A DNA stretch of 64,000 nucleotides. It comes from Conexibacter stalactiti (lineage in GTDB: Bacteria; Actinomycetota; Thermoleophilia; Solirubrobacterales; Solirubrobacteraceae). Each line of letters opens with the position of its first letter. Positions within the stretch are counted from its first letter, which is position 1. The stretch lies in the NCBI RefSeq assembly GCF_035967765.1, contig NZ_JAYWIT010000002.1. One strand, given 5' to 3'. Of this stretch, positions 1 through 8,001 are shown piece by piece. The position numbers and the translations under genes are program-made. Under the pieces are notes generated by a model, which saw nothing but the letters and a program-made list of their open reading frames with translations, ran no database searches and was not told the origin of the DNA.

Positions 1-977
1 ACTTCGAACGCCGCGAGGTCGAGCAGTCCCGCCGCGGTCAGCCGCAGCAGCTCGGCTGGGGCGCTGCGCGCGTACATGAACTGGCCGACGATCTCTCGGT
101 TGGAGAGCATCAGCTGCGTGAGGTCGACCGGCAGCAGAGCGCTCGAACTGCCCATGAAGACGAGCCGTCCGCTGTCGTGCAGGGCGGCGAGCACGGCCGC
201 GGTCGCGGCACTGTCGGTCGCGCCCCCGATCATGTCGATCGCGCAGTCCGCCCCGCCGCCGCAGGCAGCCCGCAGTGCCTCAGCGTCGGCGTGGACATCG
301 CCGTTCAGCCGCACCGTCCGTACGCGCGGAAAGGCCGCGAGAGCGTCGAGCCGTGCGCGGTTGCGCCCGGCAGCCACCACGCGGGCGGCGCCGAGAGCGC
401 GCGCTACCTGGACCGCCGCCCCGCCGAAGTCGCCGGTGGCGCCGTTGACGATCACGGTCTCGCCCGCGGCCATCCGCGCGCGCCGCAGGCCGCCGTAGGG
501 GACGAGGCAGCGCAGCAACGGCGACAACGATGCGGACGAGAGGCCGGCGAGCTCGTCGGGCACCGGGGTGACCGTCGAAGCCGGCACGGCGGCAAGCTGC
601 GCCATCGTGCCGGTGCGCCAGTCGTCGAGCAGCGGCTGCGCCTCGGGCCGGGCCGTCATCGACAGCAGCGCTTGGGCCGGCTCGGGCACGTTCTCGGCGA
701 CGACGGCATGACCGGTTGCGAGCACGCGCTGCCCGGGATAGATCCCGTAGACGCCGCTCCCGACGCGCTCGACCACACCGATGCCGCTGGTCCCCAGCGT
801 GAACGGCTCGGCTGGTGGCAGATAGCCCGGCAGGCCGCCGCGCACGTACTCCCGCAGGTAGCTGACGACCAACGCCGCTTCGCTGCGGAGCACAACCGCG
901 CCGTCACGTGCGGCCGGCTCCTGGACGTCGGCGAGCGACAGGCCGCCGGTCGACATTCTCAATTCCCATGCTTGCAT
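1..977 (-). CDS. MDR-family zinc-type alcohol dehydrogenase / quinone oxidoreductase, 3' end cut by window
   Basis: Reading leftwards from ATG 977 gives an N-terminus MQAWELRMSTGGLSLADV, the usual opening of medium-chain dehydrogenase/reductases. It is followed by the catalytic GroES-like fold (YPGQRVLATGH) and a Rossmann segment (ETVIVNGATGDFGGAAVQVARALGA) that binds NAD(P). About 325 residues are present without a stop; the C-terminus lies beyond position 1. An internal ATG at 956 is possible, but the residues before it match the family. The cysteine/histidine zinc ligands of true alcohol dehydrogenases are not evident, so a zinc-free quinone-oxidoreductase-like enzyme is more likely. It is divergent from the MmyB-type regulator at 1073, with palindromes between them, so that regulator probably controls it. 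Family confident, substrate unknown. Confidence 0.8.
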   Translation of the reverse strand, partial: MQAWELRMSTGGLSLADVQEPAARDGAVVLRSEAALVVSYLREYVRGGLPGYLPPAEPFTLGTSGIGVVERVGSGVYGIYPGQRVLATGHAVVAENVPEPAQALLSMTARPEAQPLLDDWRTGTMAQLAAVPASTVTPVPDELAGLSSASLSPLLRCLVPYGGLRRARMAAGETVIVNGATGDFGGAAVQVARALGAARVVAAGRNRARLDALAAFPRVRTVRLNGDVHADAEALRAACGGGADCAIDMIGGATDSAATAAVLAALHDSGRLVFMGSSSALLPVDLTQLMLSNREIVGQFMYARSAPAELLRLTAAGLLDLAAFE

Positions 978-998
978 GGCAGCCATGATGAGCAGGCG

Positions 999-1036
999 TA
1001 CCAGCCTGGTATAGAGTGGCGTTTACACTGGTACCA
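999..1036. promoter_or_regulatory. Candidate operator in divergent promoter (TACCAG/CTGGTA dyads)
   Basis: A perfect inverted repeat TACCAG-C-CTGGTA lies at 999-1011. A second CTGGTA half-site at 1028-1033 sits inside the palindrome TGGTACCA (1029-1036). Both are in the 95-bp gap between the dehydrogenase and its divergent regulator, overlapping likely promoter elements (TATAGAGT near 1010). Binding by the adjacent regulator is inference. Confidence 0.6.
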
Positions 1037-1072
1037 TTGCCACCACCACCAGGCTCCAGCGGGTCTGCTTCG

Positions 1073-1894
1073 ATGAGCGACGTCGTGCAACGCAAAGAGC
1101 TCGCGAGCTTCCTCCGCGCCCGCCGTGAGGCGTCCGACCCGATCGCGCTGGGCCTCGACCCCGGCACCCGGCGCCGCACGCCTGGGCTGCGGCGCGAGGA
1201 GGTCTCCCAGCTCTCCGGCGTGAGCGTCACGTGGTACACGTGGCTGGAGCAGGGGCGCGACATCACGGTCAGCCGTCAGGTCGTCGAGAGCCTCGCGCGC
1301 GCCTTGCGGATGCCCGCCGCCGAGCGCGAGCACCTCTTCACGCTCGCCGGCCACGTGCTCCCGCCCGAAGCGGACAGTGCGCAGCCGGTCGACGACACTT
1401 TGCGGCGACTCGTCGACGAGCTCGCCCCGAACCCGGCTTGCGTCGTCGGTCGCTGGTGGGACGTGCTCGCCGCCAACGACGCCTACGTCGCCATCTCAGG
1501 ACTGGACCTCGACGGGCCGCCGGCCGAGCGCAACCTCGTCTGGCGGACGTTCACCCACCGCCGTCCGACCGACCTCTACGTCGACTGGGAGGACGAGGCG
1601 CGGCAGCTGGTCGGCCAGCTGCGCGTGCAGCTCGCCCGCCATCCCGATGACGCGCGCGGGCCGGCGCTCGTCGACGCGATCTCGCGCGCCGACCCGCGCT
1701 TCGTGCGGTTATGGGACGAGCAGACCGTCCGCCGGCCCCACAGCGCACGCAAGCGCTTCCAGCACTCGAGACTCGGCCGGCTGCACCTCGACTACGTCAA
1801 GCTCGCCGCCGACGGCGACAACAGCCTGCTCGCCTTTCTCCCTGGAGACGAGCCGACCGCGGCCTCGCTCCGGCGCCTGCGCCGCACGGCCTGA
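1073..1894 (+). CDS. XRE/MmyB-type helix-turn-helix transcriptional regulator
   Basis: A 273-residue protein with an N-terminal HTH_31 domain (ELASFLRARREASDP ... LRREEVSQLSGVSVTWYTWLEQGRDI, residues ~8-65). It is followed by an MmyB-like ligand-binding domain (WWDVLAANDAYVAISG ... NLVWRTFTHRRPTDLYVDWEDEAR ... DPRFVRLWDEQTVRRP). This domain order and length are typical of the actinobacterial MmyB family, which usually represses a neighbouring oxidoreductase gene and is thought to sense a small hydrophobic ligand. ATG 1073 (MSDVVQRKELASFL) is preferred over the upstream in-frame ATG at 1016, because the intervening residues are low-complexity proline/serine and overlap the operator palindromes. 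It is divergent from the MDR dehydrogenase. Confidence 0.88.
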   Translation: MSDVVQRKELASFLRARREASDPIALGLDPGTRRRTPGLRREEVSQLSGVSVTWYTWLEQGRDITVSRQVVESLARALRMPAAEREHLFTLAGHVLPPEADSAQPVDDTLRRLVDELAPNPACVVGRWWDVLAANDAYVAISGLDLDGPPAERNLVWRTFTHRRPTDLYVDWEDEARQLVGQLRVQLARHPDDARGPALVDAISRADPRFVRLWDEQTVRRPHSARKRFQHSRLGRLHLDYVKLAADGDNSLLAFLPGDEPTAASLRRLRRTA

Positions 1895-1916
1895 CCACGG
1901 GTTCCAGTCCCATCGA

Positions 1917-2021
1917 TCAAAGCGCCGACGCGCCGCCGTCGACCGACAGGATCGACCCGTGAACGTTTGCCGCGCGGTCGCTGGCCAGGAACAAGACCGC
2001 CTGAGCGACCTCGTCGGGAGC
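1917..2021 (-). pseudogene. SDR oxidoreductase remnant (C-terminal ~35 codons only)
   Basis: On the minus strand the frame ending at the TGA at 1917-1919 reads PDEVAQAVLFLASDRAANV then HGSILSVDGGASAL-stop. This is the classic C-terminus of a short-chain dehydrogenase (P-x-E-(V/I)-A-x-x-V-x-F-L-x-S-D ... G-x-x-x-x-V-D-G-G). Similarity stops at about 2021, where the opposite-strand TetR remnant begins. There is no Rossmann motif, catalytic YxxxK or start codon, so this is a deletion remnant. MmyB regulators commonly sit beside SDR genes, so it may be the former partner of the regulator just upstream. Confidence 0.75.
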
Positions 2022-2329
2022 TTTCGACGCTGATCTCGCAGATCGGGCGAACAAGTCCCGCAGCCAAGACGGTGACCGGCGAGCTGCTGCGCCAATGGGA
2101 AGCCCATCTGAACGCCGGCGTCCGCGCCATGCAAGCCAGCGGGCTCGTCGACGCGGAACTCGACCCCCAGCGTACTGCCAGCGCGCTCGTCGCAGCGATC
2201 CAGGGCGGCGTCGTGATCATGCTGGCCACCGGAAGTAGCGACCACCTGGAATCGGCGATCGATCTCGTCTTGGACCATCTTCGCTGCGGCGTGGGAGCTG
2301 CCGGGCCGCCCGCGGACGCTGTCGTCTAG
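2021..2329 (+). pseudogene. TetR-family regulator remnant (C-terminal domain only)
   Basis: The plus frame from about 2021 to the stop at 2327-2329 reads SPAAKTVTGELLRQWEAHL, GLVDAELDPQRTASALVAA and IQGGVVIMLATGSSDHLES. This is the typical ligand-binding C-terminal domain of an AcrR/LfrR-like TetR regulator. The N-terminal helix-turn-helix (~60 residues) and any convincing start are missing. The break coincides with the end of the antisense SDR fragment, so a deletion seems to have fused the ends of two genes. Non-functional as a repressor if translated. Confidence 0.7.
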
Positions 2330-2387
2330 CGACGAGCTCGAAGCGGGCCGCTGACGTCGGCGCCGGCTGGCAGCGCCGTCGCAGCGA

Positions 2388-2720
2388 TCACACGAGCTTG
2401 AGCGTGCGGTCGACCACCGCCGAGTGCACACCCACCGAGCTGTCGAGCATGTACCCCTTGCGCAGCTCGTGGGCCTTGGCGTAGCTGTCGGAGGCGAGCG
2501 CCTCCCGCATCGCCTCCGGCGAGTCGAAGCTGATCTGGACGATCGCGTCGATCGGTGGCTCGGCGGAATCGGTCGCGAGGTCGCTGAGGTAGTGGTGGAC
2601 GTATGAGCGGGTCTGCGGCAGCGCCACGTACGTAGGCCCGTAGTCGAATTCCATGAAGCGTCGGAAGGCCTCGGTCGTGACCTCAGGACGCTTGCGAATG
2701 ACAGTCAGCAGCGTGTACAC
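2388..2720 (-). CDS. EthD-domain protein (dimeric alpha-beta barrel)
   Basis: A 110-residue protein starting at GTG 2720 with AAGGAC a few bases upstream. The sequence MYTLLTVIRKRPEVTTEAFRRFME opens like EthD/ferredoxin-like alpha-beta barrel proteins: a beta strand, then a helix with a conserved aromatic, then Y/H-rich strands (TRSYVHHYLSD). It continues with AIVQISFDSPEAMREALAS, and ends in a third strand. Members are small dimeric enzymes or accessory proteins in ether and polyketide metabolism. It follows the VOC gene by 46 bp on the same strand, so the two probably form an operon under the divergent TetR at 3258. No catalytic assignment is possible from sequence alone. Confidence 0.75.
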   Translation of the reverse strand: MYTLLTVIRKRPEVTTEAFRRFMEFDYGPTYVALPQTRSYVHHYLSDLATDSAEPPIDAIVQISFDSPEAMREALASDSYAKAHELRKGYMLDSSVGVHSAVVDRTLKLV

Positions 2721-2766
2721 GGATGTCCTTGTTCTGTGGGGTGTGAGGGTCGTCGTCGCGATGCGT

Positions 2767-3180
2767 CTAGGCGGCGGGTTGGATCAGCTCGAGCAGGTTG
2801 CCTTCCGGGTCCTTGACGTAGGCGAAGCGCGCGCCGGGCCGGACCGCGGGCGCCGGCGGCGAGACCGCGTCGGCGCCGGCGCGCAGGACGGCGGTGTAGA
2901 CGGCGTCGAGGTCCTCGACGTTGAGCGCCCAGTGGAAGTAGCCCTGGATGCTGGCGCCGTCGAGGGGGTCGGCGAACTCCTGCGGCGTCGAGCCGCCGCG
3001 CTCGACGAGTTCGAGCTTGAGACCGTCCGCGCTGCGAAGGATCGCCGTTCGGACCTGGGCCTCGGGCAGCTCGAACGTCTCCTCGGTCTCGGTCAGGCCG
3101 AGCGCCCGCGCGTAGAAGCGTCGCTGTGCGTCGAGGTCGCCAACCGAGAGTCCGACGTGGTCGAGGTGCGGTGCCGTCAT
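2767..3180 (-). CDS. VOC/glyoxalase-family protein
   Basis: 137 residues from ATG 3180. Two beta-alpha-beta-beta-beta modules are seen: HLDHVGLSVGDLDAQRRFYA (module 1) and YFHWALNVEDLDAVYTAVLR (module 2), ending DPEGNLLELIQP. Likely metal ligands are the His of LDHVG, a Glu in LKLELVE, the His of YFHWAL and the Glu of NLLELIQ. This is the glyoxalase/bleomycin-resistance fold; members isomerise, cleave or bind small molecules. It is the first gene of a two-gene unit with the EthD protein and is divergent from the TetR at 3258 with an extended dyad between them. Substrate unknown. Confidence 0.85.
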   Translation of the reverse strand: MTAPHLDHVGLSVGDLDAQRRFYARALGLTETEETFELPEAQVRTAILRSADGLKLELVERGGSTPQEFADPLDGASIQGYFHWALNVEDLDAVYTAVLRAGADAVSPPAPAVRPGARFAYVKDPEGNLLELIQPAA

Positions 3181-3196
3181 GCGGCCTCCTGTGCGG

Positions 3197-3250
3197 TGTT
3201 AATGCTGTTCACATGGCACAGGATAGCCGACATTGTGAGTCGCGTTAACA
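3197..3250. promoter_or_regulatory. Extended imperfect dyad between VOC gene and TetR
   Basis: TGTTAATGC (3197-3205) and GCGTTAACA (3242-3250) are inverted copies with one mismatch. Inside them TTCACATG and CATTGTGA form a second imperfect pair. The dyad spans nearly the whole 77-bp divergent intergenic region, as expected for a TetR operator controlling both directions. Confidence 0.5.
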
Positions 3251-3257
3251 TCGTGGC

Positions 3258-3884
3258 ATGACGCCCAAGCCCGACCCCCGGCGCCGCTACCACCACGGAG
3301 ACCTGCGCAATGCGTTGGAAGCGGCGGCGCTGGAACTCGTCGCGGAGCGCGGCCCGCACGGCTTCACGCTGGCCGAGGCCAGCCGCCGAGCGGGCGTGAG
3401 CGTCGCAGCACCGTTCCGTCACTTCGCCAATCGCGAGGCGCTGCTGGCCGCGCTGGCCCTGCGCAGCTTCGCCGAGCAGGAGCGACGGTTCGCGGACGCC
3501 GTCAGCGCGGCGGCGGAGCCCGTCGCGCAGCTCGCGGCGTTCGCCGCGGCCTACGTCCAGTTCGCGATCGACGAACGCGCCCTGTTCGACATGACCTTCG
3601 GCGCCGACATCGACAAAGCCAGCTATGCCGAGCTGGAGCAGGCGGGACAGCGCGTCCTGGACGTCATCCTTGCTCCGGCGCTCCGCCTGTGCCCCGACCC
3701 GCGCGCCGCGCTTGAACTCGTCTACGCGGTTGGGGCGGTGGCGCACGGCTACGCCGCGTTCCTGCGCGAGGGGGTCCTGGGCATCGACCAGGAGGCGGGG
3801 GTGCGGGCGATGCACGGCGCGGCCCGAGGCGCCGAAGCGCTCGCCGAGGCGTTGGCGGACGGCGATCGTCCCATGAAGCTCTGA
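3258..3884 (+). CDS. TetR/AcrR-family transcriptional regulator
   Basis: 208 residues. The N-terminal HTH reads YHHGDLRNALEAAALELVAE then FTLAEASRRAGVSVAAPFRHF (residues ~12-60), the arrangement of the TetR subgroup with the YHHGDLR signature. The remainder is a helical ligand-binding domain (FIDERALFDMTFGADIDKAS-like region). It is divergent from the VOC-EthD pair, whose promoter shares the dyad at 3197-3250, so it probably represses that pair and itself. Start ATG 3258 sits immediately after the dyad. Confidence 0.88.
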   Translation: MTPKPDPRRRYHHGDLRNALEAAALELVAERGPHGFTLAEASRRAGVSVAAPFRHFANREALLAALALRSFAEQERRFADAVSAAAEPVAQLAAFAAAYVQFAIDERALFDMTFGADIDKASYAELEQAGQRVLDVILAPALRLCPDPRAALELVYAVGAVAHGYAAFLREGVLGIDQEAGVRAMHGAARGAEALAEALADGDRPMKL

Positions 3885-3970
3885 CGGGTGGCGACCGCGG
3901 CGTGCTCTCAGGCGTGCTCATGCGAGCCCCCTTGCTCAAGGCGATACTCGCGGCGGCACAGCAGCGGCTG

Positions 3971-4756
3971 CTAGATCGCGCCACCGTTGGCGTAGAGGAT
4001 CTGGCCGTTGATCCACCGACCGGGTCCGGCGAGGAACCGAACGACCGCAGCGATGTCGTCGGGAGCGCCCATTCGCTCCAGCGGCGACTGTCGGCGGATC
4101 TCCTCACGCACCGCTTCACGGCCGACCAGGAACGCATCGAGCATCTCGGTCTCGATCGCTCCGGGCGCCACCGTGTTGACCGTGACGTCCCGCCCATCCA
4201 GTTCGCGGGCGAGCAGAAGCGTCAGCGCCTCGACGGCGCCCTTGCTCATCGTGTACGCGGCGTTGCCCGGTCGCGCGAAGCGGGTGACAGAGCTGGAGAA
4301 GGTGATAGTCGCCCCGCCGCGACTGACACGGCGTGCCGCCTGCTGCGCCACGACGAACGTTCCGCGGACGTTGGTGCGCAGCACGGCGTCGAGCTCATCG
4401 AGGTCGAAATCAGCGACCGTCCCCAGCGGCATGATGCCCGCGGCGTTGACCACGACGTCGACGCCGCCATGGTCGCGCTCGACGGTTTCGAACAGCGACG
4501 CGATCGCCAGCTCGTCGGCGATGTCGGCGCGCACCGCAGAAGCGGTCCCGCCTGCCGCCGTGATGGCGGCGACCGCCTCATCGGCGGCCCCCTGGTTGCC
4601 GACGTATGCGATCACGACGGCGCAGCCGTCCGCGGCGAGCGTCTCGGCGACCGCTCGGCCGATGCCGCGAGAGCCGCCGGTGACGATTGCAACGCGAGTG
4701 GGTGTTTGGTCCAGGTCACCATGATGCGACCACCGATCCGAACTGTGAATAGGCAT
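3971..4756 (-). CDS. Short-chain dehydrogenase/reductase (SDR)
   Basis: 261 residues from ATG 4756. It has the Rossmann motif VAIVTGGSRGIGRAVAETLA near residue 20, NAAG in VDVVVNAAGIMPLG, catalytic Ser in ITFSSSVTR, YTMSK (YxxxK) and the C-terminal GQILYANGGAI. Length and motifs are those of classical FabG-like NAD(P)H oxidoreductases. The frame stays open far upstream to 5449, but those extra residues are antisense to the AraC gene and have no SDR homology, so ATG 4756 is chosen. It is separated by only 31 bp from the divergent AraC regulator. Substrate unknown. Confidence 0.87.
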   Translation of the reverse strand: MPIHSSDRWSHHGDLDQTPTRVAIVTGGSRGIGRAVAETLAADGCAVVIAYVGNQGAADEAVAAITAAGGTASAVRADIADELAIASLFETVERDHGGVDVVVNAAGIMPLGTVADFDLDELDAVLRTNVRGTFVVAQQAARRVSRGGATITFSSSVTRFARPGNAAYTMSKGAVEALTLLLARELDGRDVTVNTVAPGAIETEMLDAFLVGREAVREEIRRQSPLERMGAPDDIAAVVRFLAGPGRWINGQILYANGGAI

Positions 4757-4787
4757 CCGTCCCGAAAACTCGTGCGAAAGTACGAGC

Positions 4788-5720
4788 ATGGTCGATGACC
4801 CGCTGTCAGACGCCCTGGCTTTGGTAGACGCTCGCTGCGTCGTCTCAGGCGCGTTCTCGGCCGCCGGCACCTGGGCGCTGCGCTTCGCCGCAGAGTCGCG
4901 GCTGAAGCTGACCGCTGCCGTTCGGGGCTCCTGCTGGGTGATCGTCGACGCGGCCGGCGAGCCAGTGTTTCTGCGGGCTGGCGATGTGGCTGTGATCAAC
5001 CGCCACGATCGGCTCGTCCTTGCCAGCGACCGCGAGCCGAGGACGACGCCACGGGAGGCCCATCCCCTGTTCGTCCGGGCTGGCCGGTCGATGCTCCGGC
5101 TGGGCGCGGCCGAGGAGAGCGTGATCGTCGGTGCCCACGTCGACGTCGACCACGGCGGCGACGACCTGCTGCTCGCATCGCTGCCGGCGGTGACGAAGAT
5201 CGGCACCGACCAGCCAGAGGCGCCGGTCATCGCCTGGCTGCTCGATCGGCTCCTGTCCGAGACGATCGCCGGCCGTCCAGGTGCGGTGTTCGCGACGCGC
5301 CAGCACGCCCAGCTGCTCTTCGTCGAGGTCCTCCGTGCATGCCTGCGCGAGCCAGCGGCGTTTCCGAACGGATGGCTGCGCGCGCTCAGCGACCCCGCCT
5401 CGCGCCAGCGCTTCGCAGCATGCACAGCGACCCCGCCCGACGATGGCACGTCGAAGACTTGGCCCAGGCCTGCGGGATGTCGCGCACGACGTTCGAAACG
5501 CGCTTCAAGGCGGCCGCGGGTATTCGCGCCGATGGCCTACCTCCACGCCTGGCGCATTCGTCTGGCCCAGCGCGCCCTGCGGGATGACGATGTCCCGATC
5601 GCCACGCTCACGACAATGCTTGGCTACGGGTCCGACAGCGCATTCAGCACCGCGTTCAAGCGCACGGTCGGGGTCGCTCCGCGTCACGACCGCGAGGCGA
5701 CCACCGACCGCTCCGCGTGA
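4788..5720 (+). CDS. AraC-family regulator with two compensating frameshifts (possibly inactive)
   Basis: 310 codons in frame from ATG 4788. The N-terminal half is a cupin-like AraC_binding_6 effector domain (SRLKLTAAVRGSCWVIVDA, FLRAGDVAVINRHDR). The C-terminal helix-turn-helix 2 is clear (MAYLHAWRIRLAQRAL ... LGYGSDSAFSTAFKRTVGVAP). Helix-turn-helix 1 is not in this frame: between about 5394 and 5524 the frame encodes arginine-rich nonsense. The +2 frame there reads RLAPALRSMHSDPARRW, LAQACGMSRTTFETRFKAA, a canonical AraC HTH1. A missing C in the run at 5393-5396 and an extra base near 5520 would explain both switches. Either assembly error or a decayed regulator. It probably controlled the SDR divergent from it. 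Confidence 0.75.
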   Translation: MVDDPLSDALALVDARCVVSGAFSAAGTWALRFAAESRLKLTAAVRGSCWVIVDAAGEPVFLRAGDVAVINRHDRLVLASDREPRTTPREAHPLFVRAGRSMLRLGAAEESVIVGAHVDVDHGGDDLLLASLPAVTKIGTDQPEAPVIAWLLDRLLSETIAGRPGAVFATRQHAQLLFVEVLRACLREPAAFPNGWLRALSDPASRQRFAACTATPPDDGTSKTWPRPAGCRARRSKRASRRPRVFAPMAYLHAWRIRLAQRALRDDDVPIATLTTMLGYGSDSAFSTAFKRTVGVAPRHDREATTDRSA

Positions 5721-5855
5721 GCTCGGCGGTTGATGGAGCGTGTTCCTGCCTAGACGGCGAAACGCTGGCGGCGTTCGCGCGAGAAAGCAGGTCGCGTCGC
5801 CAGACTTGTCGCGCGGCCGACAGCTGCTCGAACCCGTGCTCGCTGGATCTCGTCG

Positions 5856-7730
5856 CTAAGGGAGGACGGGGTTGAGAAGGTAGATGTCCCGCCCGGTCAT
5901 TGTGCGACGACGCCAGGTCGAGGCGCTCGGGCGGGTCGGCTCGACCGGCGGCCGCCCTGTGCGGCGCAGCGCAGCGCGACGCTGCGCCGTGGCGGTCCAA
6001 TCGATCTCGAAGGTCTCGCCTGTGAGCACCACGCCGCAAACGTCCTCCGCGAGCCGTCGCGAGACGATTCCGTCGCGAACGTCTCGTCGGACATCCTCAA
6101 CGTCGCGGTCGTAGGGATTGCCCCAGCCACCTCCGCCAGTCGACACACCGACATGCGTCTCCGCTGAATCGATGCGAAAGTGCGCGTTGGCAGAGAGGAA
6201 TCGGCGCGAGCCGTCAACCTGCTCGATGTACTGGCCACCGCCCGCTGCCATCGTGCCACCGCGGATGCCATGAGGAGGGTTCTCGAGGCCGTCGCCCCAT
6301 GACACCCCCTCAATGGAGCTGTGCGTCGGCTGCACTGCGAAGCGGATGCCCGGCCCGCCTATGTACTCGCCGAGACCCATCGAGTCAGGCTCGATCTCCA
6401 TCTCGAGGCACAGGAGCGGGTAGAGGAGCTCCAGTTGCTCGATCGGTGAGGCCTTCTGACCACCCATCGCCGCAGGCGTGATGTAGATGGGCCACCCGTC
6501 TGCACCGCGCGCGGCCGGGCCGCCTCCACCGTTGTTGGCGAACAGCGCCCCCCAAACTTCGTTGTTGCGGTCGTCGAAACCGCTGAGCATCGGCTGACCG
6601 GCGCACCGTGCGCTTCCCGCGATCACGAGGTCCGGCGCAGCATCCACCATTGCCTTGTTGATGATGTCCTGCATGGCATCCGTTGGCAGCACCGTTGCCG
6701 CTGAGGTCGAGGCCGGGTACCGCGCGTTGCAGATCGTACCCTCAGGAGCGCTGACTTCCAGATGCCGCAAGCAGCCGTGGTTGTGCGGTACGTCGGGATC
6801 GATGTAGTACAGGAACGGGATCGCGCCAGCGCCCTGGGATGTCGCAAACGTGCCGTTGATCCCCGTCGGCGACTGCGGCGCGCTGCCGGCGTAGTCCACG
6901 TGGGCTCGATCGCCATCGATCGTGACGGTCACCTTGATCGGGATGTCGACAGCGTCGGCCCCGTCGCTGTCGACCCAACCCTCGGCTCTGTAGACGCCGT
7001 CCGGGATCGCCTGGATGGCGTGGCCCATGCGCTTGTCGGAGTAGTCGATGATGCGGTCGACTCCCTGGACGACCGTGTCGATGCCGTACTCGTCAACGAG
7101 TTCCCGAAGGCGCACACGCCCCTTGCGGATCGAACCGAGCTGCGCGTGAAGGTCCCCCCGCAGCATGTCCTTGTAGCGGAGGTTCGCGAGATAGAACTCG
7201 ATGACGTCCTTGCGTGGAGCACCACGATCGTAGATCTTGACGGGAGGGATGTGGAGACCCTCTTGCCACACGTCTCTGGCTTGCGGGACGAGGCTCGCCG
7301 GGATGAACGCTCCGATGTCCTGTTGATGACCCTTTGCGACCGACCAGAAGAGGTGCTGCCCGTTCGCGAACACGGGCTCGGCCGTGACGACGTCCCCCAC
7401 GTGCGTGTTGCCCATGAAAGGGTGATTGCACAGGAAGACGTCGCCCTCGTTGATGTCGTCTCCGAAACTCTCGGCGATCGCGTCGAGCACCAGATGCATC
7501 GAAGTGACGTGGATCGGCAGCGCGTCACCCATCGCTACCTGTCGTTGTCTGGCGTCATAGATCGCGCAGGAATAGTCGTGCACCAATGCGAGGACGGCGC
7601 TCCACGCGGTGCGCTCGAGCGTCTGAGTCATCTCCTTCACTATTTCGTTGAAGCGGCTCAGCATGACGCTGAACGTGATCGGATCGAAGCCATCGTTGGC
7701 TTGCTCGAGCTGCGCGGACGACTCCGACAT
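5856..7730 (-). CDS. hyuB: Hydantoinase/oxoprolinase subunit B (HyuB1)
   Basis: 624 residues from ATG 7730 (AAGGAG 7 bases upstream; the open frame runs on to 7790 without homology). Family signatures are FDPITFSVMLSRFNEIVKEM at the N-terminus, CNHPFMGNTHVGDV (metal-binding region), GINGTFATSQGAGAIPFLYY, and near the end HVGVSTGGGGWGNPYDRDVE. HyuB pairs with HyuA to form ATP-dependent amidohydrolases such as N-methylhydantoinase and 5-oxoprolinase, or related carboxylases. It is divergent from hyuA1 across 271 bp, so the two subunits would be co-regulated from one central region. Paralogous to hyuB2 at 22248. The natural substrate cannot be read from sequence. Confidence 0.92.
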   Translation of the reverse strand: MSESSAQLEQANDGFDPITFSVMLSRFNEIVKEMTQTLERTAWSAVLALVHDYSCAIYDARQRQVAMGDALPIHVTSMHLVLDAIAESFGDDINEGDVFLCNHPFMGNTHVGDVVTAEPVFANGQHLFWSVAKGHQQDIGAFIPASLVPQARDVWQEGLHIPPVKIYDRGAPRKDVIEFYLANLRYKDMLRGDLHAQLGSIRKGRVRLRELVDEYGIDTVVQGVDRIIDYSDKRMGHAIQAIPDGVYRAEGWVDSDGADAVDIPIKVTVTIDGDRAHVDYAGSAPQSPTGINGTFATSQGAGAIPFLYYIDPDVPHNHGCLRHLEVSAPEGTICNARYPASTSAATVLPTDAMQDIINKAMVDAAPDLVIAGSARCAGQPMLSGFDDRNNEVWGALFANNGGGGPAARGADGWPIYITPAAMGGQKASPIEQLELLYPLLCLEMEIEPDSMGLGEYIGGPGIRFAVQPTHSSIEGVSWGDGLENPPHGIRGGTMAAGGGQYIEQVDGSRRFLSANAHFRIDSAETHVGVSTGGGGWGNPYDRDVEDVRRDVRDGIVSRRLAEDVCGVVLTGETFEIDWTATAQRRAALRRTGRPPVEPTRPSASTWRRRTMTGRDIYLLNPVLP

Positions 7731-8001
7731 CAGCGGCTCCTTCTCGTTCGGACCATCGCACAAGTGTTCGGGAGCGTCGGTACGGCGCAACGATTGCCAG
7801 TGACAAGCGGCCCAACCGACGCTGTCTCGAATGCTAGAGCCGGTCGCGCTCGCATGTTCTAACGCTGGTCTAAAAGCATCCTCTCCTATTGCGCTCTGGG
7901 ACTATTGCCCTCGCCCATCTCTACGGCGCAGCATCTTCGTACGCAGCGTTCTGCACGAACGTGCCGCGCGCGCTGCGCGCCGGCGAAACCAAAGGGAGAT
8001 C
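7731..8001. promoter_or_regulatory. Divergent hyuB1/hyuA1 control region
   Basis: A 271-bp gap between two head-to-head subunit genes. TGTTCTAA (7855-7862) and TGGTCTAA (7866-7873) form a direct repeat spaced by 11 bp, one helical turn. The first overlaps ATGTTCT, which recurs as ATGTTCTGCC upstream of pucR (17499) and of the ABC operon (26411). The ribosome-binding site of hyuA1 (AAAGGGAG) ends the region. Binding by the PucR protein is inference. Confidence 0.4.

Noticed and set aside
3971..5449. 492-codon open frame on the minus strand extending the SDR
   Set aside because: Residues beyond the SDR start at 4756 are antisense to the AraC gene and show no family similarity.
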